DNA of 64,000 nucleotides, taken from contig JACRDQ010000019.1 in NCBI GenBank assembly GCA_016218545.1, forward strand, positions 124,001 to 188,000. Reading direction: 5' to 3'. Both the position numbers and the translations under genes were made by a program. Shown here one piece after another: positions 63,579-64,000 of the stretch. The stretch is from Elusimicrobiota bacterium. GTDB lineage: Bacteria > Elusimicrobiota > Elusimicrobia > UBA1565 > UBA9628. How positions within the stretch are numbered: the stretch's first letter is position 1; the number at the start of each line of letters is the position of its first letter. Under the pieces are notes generated by a model. That model did no database searches. It was not told where the DNA came from and saw nothing but the letters and a program-made list of their open reading frames with translations.

Positions 63579-64000
63579 TTATTTCAGCTTCTTGACTTCC
63601 CTATCGGCGTCCGGAGAGTTCTGCTCCGCTTCCAGGCGCTGGCGCTCCTCTTCGGCTTTCTTGATCTCGGCCTCGCGGAGGCGGTTGAGCGCGTCGACCG
63701 TCTTGAGCGCCTCCTTGCGGACCAGCTCGTTGGGGTCCTTGAGGCAGTCCGTGATCTGGGGGATGACGCTCATCTCGCCGACCGAGGCCAGGGCGCCCAG
63801 CACCGCGATGCGGAGCTCCGGCGGGTTGGCCGCTTCCTGGAGGGCGAGGACGAGCTGCTCGGCCACGTCGGCGCCGGTCTTGGTCCGGAGCAGGCCCGCC
63901 ACCCGCATCCTCATCTCGAGGCTGTCGTCCTTGTGCAGCCGCTCGAAGAGCACCGCGTTGGAGGAGGGCGACTTGATGTTGTTGAGGAGCTGGACGGCCT
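63579..64000 (-). CDS. HEAT-repeat protein (5' end outside window)
   Basis: The minus-strand frame is open to the end of the window, so only the last 140 or so residues are seen. They contain HEAT-like repeats (MRMRVAGLLRTKTGADVAEQLVLAL, PPELRIAVLGALASVGEMSVIPQI, LVRKEALKTVDALNRL) and a charged coiled-coil tail (AEIKKAEEERQRLEAEQ). The GTG at 63953 is internal. Probably cotranscribed with moxR, 13 nt downstream. Confidence 0.82.
   Translation of the reverse strand, partial: AVQLLNNIKSPSSNAVLFERLHKDDSLEMRMRVAGLLRTKTGADVAEQLVLALQEAANPPELRIAVLGALASVGEMSVIPQITDCLKDPNELVRKEALKTVDALNRLREAEIKKAEEERQRLEAEQNSPDADREVKKLK

Noticed and set aside
1..64000. CRISPR arrays or an insertion sequence with transposase
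   Set aside because: No regular direct-repeat/spacer arrays and no transposase or integrase frame were found; only the three palindromes look mobile.

Overview
The window reads as chromosomal DNA of a high-GC diderm bacterium. It encodes periplasmic and outer-membrane proteins (an OmpA-type lipoprotein, two beta-barrel porin-like proteins and a large protease/propeller/barrel protein), a Gram-negative-style division cluster, bacterial tRNA genes and sigma-70-like promoters. My best guess for the phylum is Elusimicrobiota or a neighbouring deep-branching diderm group. This rests on gene content and overall style, and nothing in the sequence proves it. Genes are tightly packed, and ATGA, GTGA and TGATG stop/start overlaps are common.

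Layout. 1-2479 (+): the 3' part of a PAS-histidine kinase, translationally coupled to a secreted LysM-FecR-Ig protein. 2467-4676 (-): a secreted GH57/deacetylase-like protein and a membrane-anchored CBM48 protein. A perfect 32-bp-arm palindrome separates these from a divergent TatT-like TPR gene. 5496-15212 (-): a probable long operon dapB - small membrane protein - DapL-like aminotransferase - folK - panB - alpha/beta hydrolase - panC - HAMP protein - large Cys-containing secreted protein - PDZ protein, joining lysine/peptidoglycan-precursor, folate and pantothenate synthesis to an uncharacterised envelope trio. 15289-17272 (+): a zinc-ribbon protein and a DEAD-box helicase with a His-rich tail. 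17293-19058 (-): tRNA-Glu, tRNA-Lys, an OmpA lipoprotein and a peptidoglycan amidase. A 37-bp-arm palindrome then separates these from 19214-35119 (+): murB-ftsQ-ftsA-ftsZ, pilT, a deoxynucleoside kinase, pgeF, hisC, cmk, plsC, an S1-domain protein, a TPR protein, the protease/propeller/barrel protein, lysA and a small membrane protein.

35120-43924 is the accessory-looking part. It opens with 1.1 kb of AT-richer DNA with no substantial gene, carrying several terminator-like hairpins. It continues with a winged-helix-like orphan, two outer-membrane barrels (the second behind two consensus promoters and a structured leader), an ankyrin lipoprotein, a methyltransferase, a TPR membrane protein and a nucleotidyltransferase/small-protein pair next to tRNA-Arg. 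43925-54645 (-) is core again: apt, a sigma-70-family factor, acylphosphatase, two tRNA-Pro genes, a MerR regulator, an HU-like protein, a bifunctional nuclease, gpsA, plsY, hflX, a spermidine-synthase-like membrane fusion, miaA, a PilZ protein and miaB. 55298-63565 (-) is a complete MoxR/Bat operon (moxR, DUF58, DUF4381-like, batA-E), preceded by a HEAT-repeat gene cut by the window end.

Points most worth a second look: three perfect REP/MITE-like palindromes sharing a GTGCC(T/A)G(G/A)C edge, one of which seems to supply divergent promoters; a probable CTG start for miaA; several -10 boxes 5-7 nt from the start codon, which suggests leaderless mRNAs; the terminator-like hairpin region after lysA; and the nucleotidyltransferase/small-protein pair beside tRNA-Arg.
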